From the NCBI RefSeq assembly GCF_025567095.1, contig NZ_JAOQJH010000044.1: a DNA stretch of 21,925 nucleotides; one strand, 5' to 3'. Source of the stretch: Anthropogastromicrobium aceti (GTDB lineage: Bacteria > Bacillota > Clostridia > Lachnospirales > Lachnospiraceae). The first letter of the stretch is position 1. Each line of letters begins with the position of its first letter. Positions 7,264-14,963 of this stretch are shown here, piece after piece. The position numbers and the translations under genes were made by a program. The notes below the pieces were generated by a model. That model did no database searches. It was not told where the DNA came from and worked only from the letters and a program-made list of their open reading frames with translations.

Positions 7264-7291
7264 CCTTCGTAGAACTTCCGGGTTACACTCG

Positions 7292-9328
7292 TTATCTAAT
7301 CAGCTGTCCCTCAATACCTTCAAAATCAATAGTGCGTGTTGTTCCATCCTTTAGTGTAATGGTTACAGGGCCGTAGCCTCCGCACTTCTTTGTATCTGTA
7401 TAATGTACTTTTTCAATTGGGAAAATCTCATCGTCTGTGAAATCCTCAAGACTTTCCTTTGTGATAACCTGTGAAATAAGTACATACGGCTGATAGCCAT
7501 ATTTCTTTTCTCTTGCAGTTTTTGCGTAAATCACGATAGAGTTTTCTGAATCTGGATTTGTTCCTGTGCTCTTAACAATCTCTATCTCATCCCATCCATC
7601 ATAAATTGTCATTGCCATCTGCTTTTCTCTTCCGGTATGATCATGACCCTTTAAGATAATTGCCTTTGCACCATCCGCAGTCTTTTCTATAATTTGTGTT
7701 CCATTGTCTGGGAAACCATAAGAGCCAAGTGTCAGGCGAATCGGACAGCTAAACAGACGAAGCTTGTCTGCACGGATAACACCATAAGGCACTGTAAAAT
7801 CAGCCAGATTCATTGCCTGAATCCAGTGACACTCATTCTCTAAATCATAGTTAAAGAACTGACGGCGATATAACACATCATTTTTAAGACCGTGCCAATA
7901 TGTTACATTGCCCTTTTTAATTTCATCTGAAACACCATCATAAAGAACATACTGCTGTGCTTCGATATCTGGTGCAACAGCTGACTCCCACGGATACTTG
8001 GTGTTAAAGCAAAGCTTTGAATAGTTCCACATGCCATGCTCATCTTTTTTATTCTTTACTACTTTTCCAGTACGAAGAATAGTCTCACCATTTGCCTGAT
8101 GATTTGAGAAGCAAAGTGCCGGTCCGTTTAATGATGTAACCTTGGTGCCTTTGCTTCCAAGTGTCTCCCAAGTACCATTATTTTCTGTTGCTGTCCAGAA
8201 TGGATGATCTGCCGGCAGATGCAGACAAAGAAATGCCTTGCCAAGCCAGAATGGAGATTCTGCACATGAGTAGCCCTGAACAAGAGGTGTAAACTGACCA
8301 TAAAATCCAAGTGTTGGAACACCCTTAAATAAGAAGTCATCTCTTGTCATAAACTGAAGCAAAGAGCCAGAAGAAATACGTCTTGCCAGACCTGGATCGG
8401 CTGTGCTGTTATGAAGCATTAAGTTGCCGTCAAAAGCGCTTGTTGCTGCGTTACGGTAAATATTGCTTCTGCCCCACATATTGGTGAAGCCATCACGGTC
8501 AAAGAAATCCGCATATGTTTCCATCAATTTATTGGAGTGCTCCTCAAACTTTGCTGCGATATACGGCTGCTTCTCATAGCCATACCACAAATTCCATATT
8601 GGTGCATAAACATTAAATGCCCAACAGGAATAGTAGTCAAACGAATGACCATCTCTATACCATCCATCGCCTGCATAGTAGGCAAGAATGCTCTGTGCAT
8701 GATCAAGCATGATTTCTTCATCAATCTCATAGCCTTCCATGTCAAGAAAAGCCATATCGAGCATGTTAAACAGACGCCAGTTCTGCGGAACTGTATTTCC
8801 ATCTGCATAACCTCTTAAAAATTCAGCGATTACATCCTTTTCTTCCTTTGTGTATGTATCCCAGATCTCCTCCTTGCAAACCCACAGGCAAATGACAAGT
8901 GCACATGTCTCTACTGTCTGCTGAAAAGCTCTGTTGTAATCGCCAGCCATCTCCTGAAGCTCCTCATAGCGACCTACTGAGACTGAATCGCCCTTTGTAC
9001 ATGCACGAAGTACATGTGACTTGTAATAATCGCGAATGGAATAACCGCACAGATTCAGGTCTGGATTGTCGTGAATCAGCGGTGCTGCGATAAAGAAGGA
9101 ACGTGCAAGTCCCTCAAAATACTCTGCCTTAAACTCCCATACAGCGTCAGCGCTGTGCGGGTAAGTTACCTTTGTCTCTTTTCGAGGCATAACAACTGGA
9201 TCCTCAAAGTGAGCAATGTTTTGAAATACGCCCTCTAATAGATACGTTCCTGCCTCAATCCAAGACTGACGTGTCAGTCCCGTATATGGGCTTACTGTGT
9301 AATCCAATGTTTTTGGTACAAATGCCAT
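7292..9328 (-). CDS. DUF2264-family protein, probable uronate-related glycoside hydrolase
   Basis: A 678-residue cytoplasmic protein with no signal peptide. Residues about 15-370 are rich in aromatics and acidic residues in an alpha/alpha-toroid-like pattern (SWIEAGTYLLEG, DGWYRDGHSFDYYSCWAFN, MWGRSNIYRNAATSAFDG). A C-terminal region of mostly beta character begins near 400. I recognise the overall sequence as the DUF2264 family. I recall that this type has been linked to beta-glucuronidase activity in CAZy (GH154), but I cannot confirm that here. It starts 19 nt after the GH88 stop with GGAGG 9 nt before the ATG, so the two are translationally close and probably act on the same uronic-acid glycan. 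The family assignment is fair; the reaction is inferred. Confidence 0.8.
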   Translation of the reverse strand: MAFVPKTLDYTVSPYTGLTRQSWIEAGTYLLEGVFQNIAHFEDPVVMPRKETKVTYPHSADAVWEFKAEYFEGLARSFFIAAPLIHDNPDLNLCGYSIRDYYKSHVLRACTKGDSVSVGRYEELQEMAGDYNRAFQQTVETCALVICLWVCKEEIWDTYTKEEKDVIAEFLRGYADGNTVPQNWRLFNMLDMAFLDMEGYEIDEEIMLDHAQSILAYYAGDGWYRDGHSFDYYSCWAFNVYAPIWNLWYGYEKQPYIAAKFEEHSNKLMETYADFFDRDGFTNMWGRSNIYRNAATSAFDGNLMLHNSTADPGLARRISSGSLLQFMTRDDFLFKGVPTLGFYGQFTPLVQGYSCAESPFWLGKAFLCLHLPADHPFWTATENNGTWETLGSKGTKVTSLNGPALCFSNHQANGETILRTGKVVKNKKDEHGMWNYSKLCFNTKYPWESAVAPDIEAQQYVLYDGVSDEIKKGNVTYWHGLKNDVLYRRQFFNYDLENECHWIQAMNLADFTVPYGVIRADKLRLFSCPIRLTLGSYGFPDNGTQIIEKTADGAKAIILKGHDHTGREKQMAMTIYDGWDEIEIVKSTGTNPDSENSIVIYAKTAREKKYGYQPYVLISQVITKESLEDFTDDEIFPIEKVHYTDTKKCGGYGPVTITLKDGTTRTIDFEGIEGQLIR

Positions 9329-9347
9329 GATTATTTTCCTCCCATTT

Positions 9348-10469
9348 TTACCAGATGAACAATTCTTCTCCTGTCAGCTTCCAAATTGCTTCTATATAAT
9401 AATAATCACCGTATACAATCGGGAAGTTATGTTTCTCATCACCGTAAGCTGCAGTGCAGCGCTCCAGCAAATAGTCTGTCTTTATATCATAGCTACAGCT
9501 CTTTTCGTCAAGCGCCTTTAACATTCGAACTGCTGCATCCAGATAAGTTTTCTTTTTCCACTCTTTTGCCACCTTAGACAGCTCAATCAGACCACACGCT
9601 GCCACGCTTGCTGCGATATCATCCTCCCAGCTACAGTCAGACGGCTGACGAAAGTCAACCGGAATCAAGCCGCTCTCTGGAATGCAGGAAATAAAGTAAT
9701 CTGCTACCTTCTCTGCAGTATCCAGATAGCGCTCCTTCTTTGTATGAAGAAAACTTAAAGTAAAGCCATACAACGCCCAGCTCTGACCTCTTGTCCAGGA
9801 AGAACCCTTAGCATAGCCCTGACCACCGTAGGAACGGTTAATGTCACCTGTTACCGGGTCAAACTCAACAATATGTCTCGCAGAGCCATCCTCGCGGATA
9901 AATGCCTTAATTGCAGTATCTGCATGCTTTGTTGCGATGTGGTAATATCTCGGATCTCCTGTCTGATCATACGCCCAATATAAAAGCGGAAGATTCATTG
10001 TACAGTCGATTATTGCCCATCCATTTCTTCTCGGATCAACATTTCCATTCCATGCAACAATAAAGTTTCCTGCTGGATTAAAGCGTCCTGCTAGGTTAGA
10101 CGCAGCCATCAGAGCTCTGTTTTCGGACTTTTTGTCACCAGTCAGACGATACTTGGCAACAGACGTCGGCAGCCAGCGAAATCCGCTGTCATGATCCATA
10201 ACCCAGTAATTATTCAGCGCCGCATCCAGCTTTTCCTCAGTCTCCTCTGCATTTTCACGGTAAATTTCCTCTCCAGTTGCCTTGTAGAGCTGCCACATCA
10301 TGCCGCCCCAGAAGCCATTTGTCCACCAGCCGATTTTTTCACCAGAGCAATCATTCCACGCACCATTTTCTGCCGTGTATGGAATTTTTCCACGGTTTCG
10401 TTTTGCAACCTCAAGCTCCTTTATCTTGATTTTCTGCGCAACCTCCTGCGCCCATTTCTGATAATCCAT
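9348..10469 (-). CDS. Unsaturated glucuronyl hydrolase, glycoside hydrolase family 88
   Basis: A 373-residue cytoplasmic enzyme that hydrolyses the 4,5-unsaturated uronic acid left at the non-reducing end by polysaccharide lyases (glycosaminoglycan-type oligosaccharides, or related plant/bacterial ones). The alpha/alpha-barrel markers are present: WTNGFWGGMMWQLY at about 49-62, MDHDSGFRWL with Asp94, and IIDCTMNLPLLYWA with Asp155. These two Asp correspond to the pair known to be catalytic in GH88. GQGYAKGSSWTRGQSWALYG is also typical. An ATG at 10532 is in frame but has no ribosome site and lies upstream of the promoter. AAAGGTGG at 10485-10478 is 8 nt before the ATG at 10469. First gene of the operon continuing into DUF2264, FAH and MATE. 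Confidence 0.93.
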   Translation of the reverse strand: MDYQKWAQEVAQKIKIKELEVAKRNRGKIPYTAENGAWNDCSGEKIGWWTNGFWGGMMWQLYKATGEEIYRENAEETEEKLDAALNNYWVMDHDSGFRWLPTSVAKYRLTGDKKSENRALMAASNLAGRFNPAGNFIVAWNGNVDPRRNGWAIIDCTMNLPLLYWAYDQTGDPRYYHIATKHADTAIKAFIREDGSARHIVEFDPVTGDINRSYGGQGYAKGSSWTRGQSWALYGFTLSFLHTKKERYLDTAEKVADYFISCIPESGLIPVDFRQPSDCSWEDDIAASVAACGLIELSKVAKEWKKKTYLDAAVRMLKALDEKSCSYDIKTDYLLERCTAAYGDEKHNFPIVYGDYYYIEAIWKLTGEELFIW

Positions 10470-10502
10470 TTTCGCATCCACCTTTCTGTTTTTGCTTAGA
10501 TC

Positions 10503-10511
10503 ATTGTAGCA
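10503..10511 (-). promoter_or_regulatory. Extended -10 promoter of the GH88 operon
   Basis: TGCTACAAT on the minus strand fits an extended -10 (TGnTATAAT with one change); no good -35 is visible at 16-18 nt. Transcription would start near 10496, downstream of the in-frame ATG at 10532 and upstream of the chosen start at 10469. Confidence 0.5.
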
Positions 10512-10572
10512 TAGAAGTGCAAAAAATACCATTGCAAAAAGTCCTTTTTCTGGGTACTATAAATGTGTAGTG

Positions 10573-10761
10573 TTACTGTTCGCGGCTAAGCCAATATTAC
10601 GGCTAAGCCCGAAGGTGAATGGATTTCACGAGCCGGACACTTGGAGCAGGTCTTTCAAAGTAATGTATGATAAGAAGGAACATAAAAGGAACCTGCGGAG
10701 TTTGGTCCGGCGACGAAACCATTGCACCTAAGGGCTTTCGTAAAATCCCCGTGAACTGTAA
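10573..10761. repeat. Structured repeat element, copy 2
   Basis: A 189-bp element bounded by imperfect inverted repeats TTACTGTTCGCGG (10573-10585) and CCGTGAACTGTAA (10749-10761), 11 of 13 matching. The core (about 10590-10737) differs from copy 1 at about six positions. Those differences spare the main helices, hitting unpaired positions such as the bulged base in CCATT-G-CACC. An outer pairing TTACG/CGTAA is present here. The element fills the gap between the divergent GH88 and Fe-S genes. If a promoter near TATAAA at about 10557 drives the Fe-S operon, the element would be in that mRNA's 5' leader. Confidence 0.8.
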
Positions 10762-10793
10762 GTGTGTAAAAAACCTAGGATTGGAGAATTTTT

Positions 10794-11594
10794 ATGATTA
10801 GACAGATTATACATATTGATGAAGAAAAATGCATTGGCTGTGGCCTTTGTGCAGATGCCTGCCACGAGGGTGCTATTGCGATGGTTAATGGAAAAGCAAA
10901 GCTGATGAGGGAGGATTACTGTGATGGTCTTGGCGACTGTCTTCCAGCATGTCCTGCGGACGCGATTTCGTTTGTGACACGTGAGGCGCCAGCATATGAT
11001 GCGGCTGCTGTGGAAGCTGCTAAGCTAGAAAAAGCTGCGAAAACAACAAATGTGAAAACACCAGCTGCTGCCACTTCCTCCATTATCTCTGGGCTGAAAT
11101 TAACTGATGCGCCAGTTCACACCGGCTGTCCTGGTTCTCGCGCTCAATCTTTTACACAGCAGGCTCCGGCTCATGCCTGCCCGAGCTCTGCTTCACGCGA
11201 TCTGGATGCTGTCGGTTCATCTGCCCTGTCCCAGTGGCCTATTCAGATTAAGCTTGTTCCTGTAAATGCTCCTTATTTTAATGATGCCGATCTTTTAATT
11301 GCTGCTGACTGTACAGCTTATTCTTACAGCCGTTTCCATGAGGATTTCATTAAAGGACGAATCACTTTAATTGGATGTCCAAAACTTGATGACGGTGACT
11401 ATAGTGAAAAGCTGACTGAAATTTTTACATCAAATAAAATTAAAAGCATTCATCTGGTGCGCATGATGGTTCCGTGCTGCGGCGGACTGTCTAAAGCTGT
11501 AGCAAACGCAATCGCTGCCTCTGGCAAACAAATCCCATGCACGATTACCACTATTTCCCCACAGGGTGAAATAATTCGCACAGAAAGGATCTAA
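10794..11594 (+). CDS. Ferredoxin-like 4Fe-4S protein with extra C-terminal domain
   Basis: A 266-residue cytoplasmic Fe-S protein. Residues 1-60 are a bacterial ferredoxin fold. The first cluster motif is complete (Cys13, Cys16, Cys19, Cys23 in CIGCGLCADACH). The second reads CDGLGDCLPACP and has only three of the four expected Cys (43, 49, 53), so it may hold a 3Fe cluster or recruit another ligand. A low-complexity Ala/Pro linker (about 65-150, including GCPGSRAQSF) joins a C-terminal domain with AADC, IGCPKLDD and VPCCGG. I recall similar proteins in anaerobes, sometimes near redox-stress genes such as hybrid-cluster proteins; none is seen here. GGAG 7 nt upstream sets the start. The next ORF begins 7 nt after its stop. 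Confidence 0.85.
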   Translation: MIRQIIHIDEEKCIGCGLCADACHEGAIAMVNGKAKLMREDYCDGLGDCLPACPADAISFVTREAPAYDAAAVEAAKLEKAAKTTNVKTPAAATSSIISGLKLTDAPVHTGCPGSRAQSFTQQAPAHACPSSASRDLDAVGSSALSQWPIQIKLVPVNAPYFNDADLLIAADCTAYSYSRFHEDFIKGRITLIGCPKLDDGDYSEKLTEIFTSNKIKSIHLVRMMVPCCGGLSKAVANAIAASGKQIPCTITTISPQGEIIRTERI

Positions 11595-11601
11595 TTAAAT
11601 T

Positions 11602-12072
11602 ATGTCTTGTACAAATACACCACTGCATAATGAACTGCTTGGCGCAGTGATCGGCCTCGCCCGTACATGTGCCAACAATCCAAAGACTGATGACACAGAC
11701 CGCCTTATTTTTACAGCTCTTCGCGTATCTGCAAACAAAAGCGCAAATGAACAAACACTCGCTGCCATGATCCGCCGCGTAAATGAAGAAAAAGCGATCA
11801 TCTCTCCAGGCTGCGTGACCTGCACGGCACGCTGCGGCAACACTGATAATTATGATATGTCACTTTTGTGGAATGCACCTGATGAGATACGCGAAGCAAA
11901 GCTTTCCATCTTGGAAAATGCCCAAGCACTCGCTGAAAAATTAATGCAGACAAAAAGCGAGGAGGTTCCTGAAGGAACCATTCCTCGCCTGTATCATGCA
12001 CTTTTCATGGTAAAGGAAGATTGGGATGCTAAGCCTCTGCAAGAGCTTGCTGAAGATATCGCCTCTCTGTAA
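11602..12072 (+). CDS. Cysteine-motif protein of unknown function, partner of the Fe-S protein
   Basis: A 156-residue, mainly helical, soluble protein with a central CVTCTARC motif (Cys71, Cys74, Cys78) that could bind a metal or an Fe-S cluster; Cys3 and Cys23 are also present. I do not recognise the family. It starts 7 nt after the Fe-S gene, so the two are surely one operon, and a joint redox role is the simplest reading. The ribosome site is weak and distant (AAAGG about 13 nt upstream), suggesting translational coupling. Residues about 117-136 (KSEEVPEGTIPRLYHAL...) are encoded by a hairpin repeat that also occurs outside genes at 16491-16530, and part of it recurs at 12185-12213. The C-terminus may therefore have been altered by repeat insertion. 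Confidence 0.7.
   Translation: MSCTNTPLHNELLGAVIGLARTCANNPKTDDTDRLIFTALRVSANKSANEQTLAAMIRRVNEEKAIISPGCVTCTARCGNTDNYDMSLLWNAPDEIREAKLSILENAQALAEKLMQTKSEEVPEGTIPRLYHALFMVKEDWDAKPLQELAEDIASL
11951..11990. repeat. GGTTCC hairpin repeat inside the 3' part of a gene
   Basis: GCGAGG (11957-11962) pairs with CCTCGC (11983-11988), and GGTTCC (11964-11969) with GGAACC (11974-11979). It matches 16491-16530 at about 36 of 40 positions. On the minus strand it is followed by TTTTTG like an intrinsic terminator, but here it lies antisense within coding sequence. Confidence 0.75.
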
Positions 12073-12213
12073 AATTTTGCTGCTTTGTTGTGGAAAAACA
12101 CGATAAAAATATTATTAATTTTGACCTAGGCATTGACTGCGTTCTTGCAATCATGCAAGACGCACTCTCTGCCTTCACTATCTAATTCCTCGCCCGTATC
12201 ATGCACTTTTCAT
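11980..12213 (+). repeat. Pair of 29-bp direct repeats (11980-12008 and 12185-12213)
   Basis: ATTCCTCGCC, one variable base, then GTATCATGCACTTTTCAT occurs at 11980-12008 and 12185-12213, 28 of 29 bases identical. The first copy is coding (3' part of the cysteine-motif gene). The second overlaps the stop codon of the minus-strand DUF6120-like gene at 12210. The arrangement looks like a junction left by duplication or by entry of the ABC module. Confidence 0.75.
12138..12164. terminator. Strong hairpin downstream of the Fe-S operon
   Basis: TGCGT and CTTGCA (12138-12149, one bulged T) pair with TGCAAG and ACGCA (12154-12164) around an ATCA loop, 11 base pairs. No U-run follows on either strand, so it may stop convergent transcripts only weakly or be a processing structure. 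The rest of the 12073-12209 gap holds nothing else I can name apart from the repeat at 12185. Confidence 0.35.
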
Positions 12214-12584
12214 TCATCAAACGGCCAACTTTCATATTCTGTAATTTCTGATTGCACATAAATCATTTTGATTTCATGCTTTTTGAACAAGAAAAAACAT
12301 AAAATCAAACAAACTGCTAACATTGCTACCATTAGCAGTACATACAATTTTCTTTTATTTTGAGCCATTCGGCGTGTCTCATCAACTGAAACATTTAATA
12401 TTCCTGCTACAACACTATCTGGTGTTCCAAAAGTATCAACTAATTCCTGATAGGTTATCTCAGGTTTTTCCGCTACATACTCATTAAGGGAAGCAAGCAA
12501 TCCTGATAAATATTGCTTTTTCTCGGTACGTCTTAACGGCAATTTTCGATAGATTGCTCGATAATACTTTTTTTCATTTTTCAT
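12210..12584 (-). CDS. Small membrane protein, DUF6120/DUF1700-like, paired with PadR
   Basis: A 124-residue protein with a basic, helical N-terminal domain (residues about 1-75, YYRAIYRKLPLRRTEKKQYL then TFGTPDSVVAGIL). One membrane helix follows at about 80-99 (LYVLLMVAMLAVCLILCFFLF is its core), and a short tail ends the protein. Proteins of this build commonly follow PadR regulators in Firmicutes and are thought to modulate them or a linked envelope system; the family name is from memory. It begins 10 nt after the PadR stop, with AAGGA overlapping that stop, so it is translationally coupled to PadR. The stop codon falls inside a 29-bp repeat. Function unknown. Confidence 0.7.
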   Translation of the reverse strand: MKNEKKYYRAIYRKLPLRRTEKKQYLSGLLASLNEYVAEKPEITYQELVDTFGTPDSVVAGILNVSVDETRRMAQNKRKLYVLLMVAMLAVCLILCFFLFKKHEIKMIYVQSEITEYESWPFDE

Positions 12585-12594
12585 ATAGTCATCC

Positions 12595-12933
12595 TTATTC
12601 TTTCTTCTCTATTTTGAGTAAACAATTCATTGCCTTTTGTAGTTCCAGATACTCAGAAAGAAGTACTTCTCTGTAATCTCGGCCACTATCTGTCAGATGA
12701 TAATAAATACGAATTTGACGATTCTTTACCTTTGTACTAATGCTAGTAATATATCCTTCCTCCTCCAGCTTGTATAAAGATGTATACATCGCACCTGTAT
12801 TTATACTCAATACACCATTTGACAGTTTTGATATACTTTGAACAAGTTGATATCCATACATATCTTCTTCTAACAACATAGACATAAGTACAAGTTCAAT
12901 TGTTCCTTTTCCTATATTTTCCTTTACACCCAC
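12595..12933 (-). CDS. PadR-family transcriptional regulator
   Basis: A 112-residue winged-helix regulator starting at a GTG (12933) with GAGAGG 7 nt upstream. A longer in-frame start at 12987 would add 18 residues without a ribosome site and would exceed the usual PadR length. Key text: GTIELVLMSMLLEEDMYGYQL at about 8-28 (N-terminal helix and first HTH helix), NTGAMYTSLYKLEEEGYI (recognition helix), then the RIYYHLTDSGRDY wing and a C-terminal dimerisation helix. Such regulators repress exporters until a drug, phenolic or envelope signal binds. It has its own promoter (13019-13047), lies 126 nt after the ABC ATPase gene, and probably controls the ABC genes and itself. Confidence 0.9.
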   Translation of the reverse strand: MGVKENIGKGTIELVLMSMLLEEDMYGYQLVQSISKLSNGVLSINTGAMYTSLYKLEEEGYITSISTKVKNRQIRIYYHLTDSGRDYREVLLSEYLELQKAMNCLLKIEKKE

Positions 12934-13018
12934 ACTTGAACCTCTCCTCCATCTATATTCAACACGTGATACTAAGCAGCAGTCCATGCTTTCTCACAAA
13001 ATGTCATTTTCTTAAAAT

Positions 13019-13047
13019 AACATAACCTTTTTTTCATTATAAGTCAA
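13019..13047 (-). promoter_or_regulatory. Promoter of the PadR-DUF6120 pair
   Basis: TTGACT (13047-13042), a 17-nt spacer and TATGTT (13024-13019) on the minus strand, giving a start near 13012. The stretch between the ABC ATPase and PadR genes holds no other clear signal. Confidence 0.6.
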
Positions 13048-13059
13048 CATTAAACATTT

Positions 13060-13728
13060 TTAAAGTGGAAAAATTTTTCCATCTTCCATGTAAAACTGTT
13101 TAGTACCACTCCTTGCCATTTCCATATCATGCGTAACAACAACAATTGTTTTCCCTTCTTTATTTAATTTTTTTAGAAGAAAAATAAGCTGTTCTGTTGC
13201 TTTATGATCCAATGCCCCCGTCGGTTCATCTGCTAAAATCAGGTTAGCATCCATCATAAGTCCTCTGGCAATTGCAACTCTTTGTTTTTGCCCTCCACTT
13301 AACGTCTGTACTTTCCGATTCATTAACTCTGCAATATGCAAATATTCCAAAATTTCCTGCGCGCGTATATTTGCACTTTTTATGCTTCTTTTTGCTATTA
13401 AAAATGGTAACTGTAAATTTTGCTTAACAGTTTGATCGTTAAATAATCCAAAGTCTTGCAAGACAATTCCCATTTTCTGATTTCTGATTTCAGCCCGTTT
13501 TTTATCAGAACTTTTTGCCAAATCTATTCCGTTTAAAATACAATTTCCCTGATCGGCACACTCCATCCCTTCTATCACACGCATCAACGTCGATTTTCCT
13601 GATCCAGATGGTCCCGTAATTGTTACAAAGTCACCATCTTTTACTTTCATCGTTACATCGTCCAACGCATGTACTTCCGTATCCTTTCCTTTAAAAAAAG
13701 TTTTGTATACATGATTTAACTGTATCAC
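13060..13728 (-). CDS. ABC transporter ATP-binding protein, MacB/LolD type
   Basis: A 222-residue cytoplasmic ATPase with all motifs in order: Walker A GPSGSGKST at about 39-47, Q-loop VLQDFGLFN near 88-96, signature LSGGQKQR at about 143-150, Walker B LILADEPT at about 163-170 and the switch His in VVVTHD near 196-201. This is the class that powers MacB/FtsX-type permeases for peptide, antimicrobial or lipid export and for bacitracin-type resistance. Its ATG overlaps the last 4 bases of the upstream permease gene, so the two are translationally coupled. The nucleotide-binding function is certain; the substrate is unknown. Confidence 0.95.
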   Translation of the reverse strand: MIQLNHVYKTFFKGKDTEVHALDDVTMKVKDGDFVTITGPSGSGKSTLMRVIEGMECADQGNCILNGIDLAKSSDKKRAEIRNQKMGIVLQDFGLFNDQTVKQNLQLPFLIAKRSIKSANIRAQEILEYLHIAELMNRKVQTLSGGQKQRVAIARGLMMDANLILADEPTGALDHKATEQLIFLLKKLNKEGKTIVVVTHDMEMARSGTKQFYMEDGKIFPL

Positions 13729-14963
13729 TCTACTCCCTCCCTGCTAATCAACATAACTGCGTTGCTACTTTTCTTCATAAACATACTCGCATTTACAGCA
13801 AATGCCACCATTGAAAAAACAAAAAAGAACAAGAAAGTACCTACTGAAAATTTCGCTTGATTATTGATACTATAAATATTTTTAATGATGGGATTTGTTG
13901 TATACATTGCTGCTAAAACAGGTATTGCTATAACCAGCTCTGTTGCTGCTGAATAAAGGACAAAAATTTTTTTCCTTGATATTCCCATTAAATAAAATAT
14001 TGCCATTCGTTCCCTGGTTTGTATCAAATGAATAAACAAATATCCCCCGAATCCAAACATTAAAACAGGTATAAATAAAATACAAAGCAAAATTTCCCAT
14101 TGATGTTCCATTGATGTCCAATACCATGACTGTTGTCGTAATGTCTTATACGTATTAACGGTTCCATATTCTGACAAAATTTTTGTCATTTCTTCAATTG
14201 TCTCTTTCACTGATAATTTTTCTTTTACCTTAAACAGCATTGGATAATTCCATTTTATTTGACTGAATTTTTCATTTTCCACTGTCAATACAAATGAATA
14301 CCCATCCATATCTTCTGGATAAAATCCAATTGTATCTAACTGTCTGGTTGTCCCACCATAGTGAATAGTAATAATAGGCTTTTCTTCATTCAAAATTCCT
14401 GTTATCACAGTTTCAATTTTACATTCCTTCTCTCCATTTAAACTTACATCCATAAGAACATGATCGCCAATCCTATGTTCTTTTGCCAATTTACCAGCAA
14501 CGACTACTGGAACAATTTCATCTCCATTTTTGTTTTTGTCAACAAACGTTCCTTCTTTCAGTTTTAGATCCGTTATTTCATACAAATCTTTTGAATAAAC
14601 AATTAAATTTGCAATTTGTGAGGTTTCCGCATCTTGTATAATATCTGCGCGCAACTCTGAAATCATTCCAATTTTTTCAACATATTTTTCACATTTCTTG
14701 ACTACATTTTCAAATGCCGTATTCTGGTATTGTCTTTCAACTTCTCCTGTTTCCTCTATTCCTGCATACGGGTCAAAATGCAATATTCTATCTGTATCAA
14801 ACTTAAAACACGCCTCCATGTCACGTGACAAGCGGATGCATTTTTTGAATGGATAAAAAGATGCTTCAAAAAAAATAATAAGCGAAAAAATCTGCATCAT
14901 AAGAAAAACTTCTTTCCATATTCTTGCCGCATACAAACGCCAAATCAATATTATTTTACCCAT
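13725..14963 (-). CDS. ABC transporter permease, FtsX/MacB-like (second of two)
   Basis: A 412-residue membrane protein with one helix near residues 19-38, a large extracytoplasmic domain (about 40-290), then three helices near 292-315, 332-353 and 374-398. This is the MacB/FtsX layout. The extracellular part is acidic and shows no recognisable catalytic motif. It overlaps the preceding permease by 8 bp and the ATPase by 4 bp, so it belongs to a tightly coupled three-gene exporter. With the 366-residue permease it would form a heterodimeric membrane core. AT-rich composition and many rare-looking A/T-ending codons set it apart from the flanking trp and glycan genes. Confidence 0.85.
   Translation of the reverse strand: MGKIILIWRLYAARIWKEVFLMMQIFSLIIFFEASFYPFKKCIRLSRDMEACFKFDTDRILHFDPYAGIEETGEVERQYQNTAFENVVKKCEKYVEKIGMISELRADIIQDAETSQIANLIVYSKDLYEITDLKLKEGTFVDKNKNGDEIVPVVVAGKLAKEHRIGDHVLMDVSLNGEKECKIETVITGILNEEKPIITIHYGGTTRQLDTIGFYPEDMDGYSFVLTVENEKFSQIKWNYPMLFKVKEKLSVKETIEEMTKILSEYGTVNTYKTLRQQSWYWTSMEHQWEILLCILFIPVLMFGFGGYLFIHLIQTRERMAIFYLMGISRKKIFVLYSAATELVIAIPVLAAMYTTNPIIKNIYSINNQAKFSVGTFLFFFVFSMVAFAVNASMFMKKSSNAVMLISREGVE

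Noticed and set aside
10470..10532. Longer GH88 protein from ATG 10532
   Set aside because: It lies upstream of the extended -10 promoter and lacks a ribosome site; the ATG at 10469 has AAAGGTGG.
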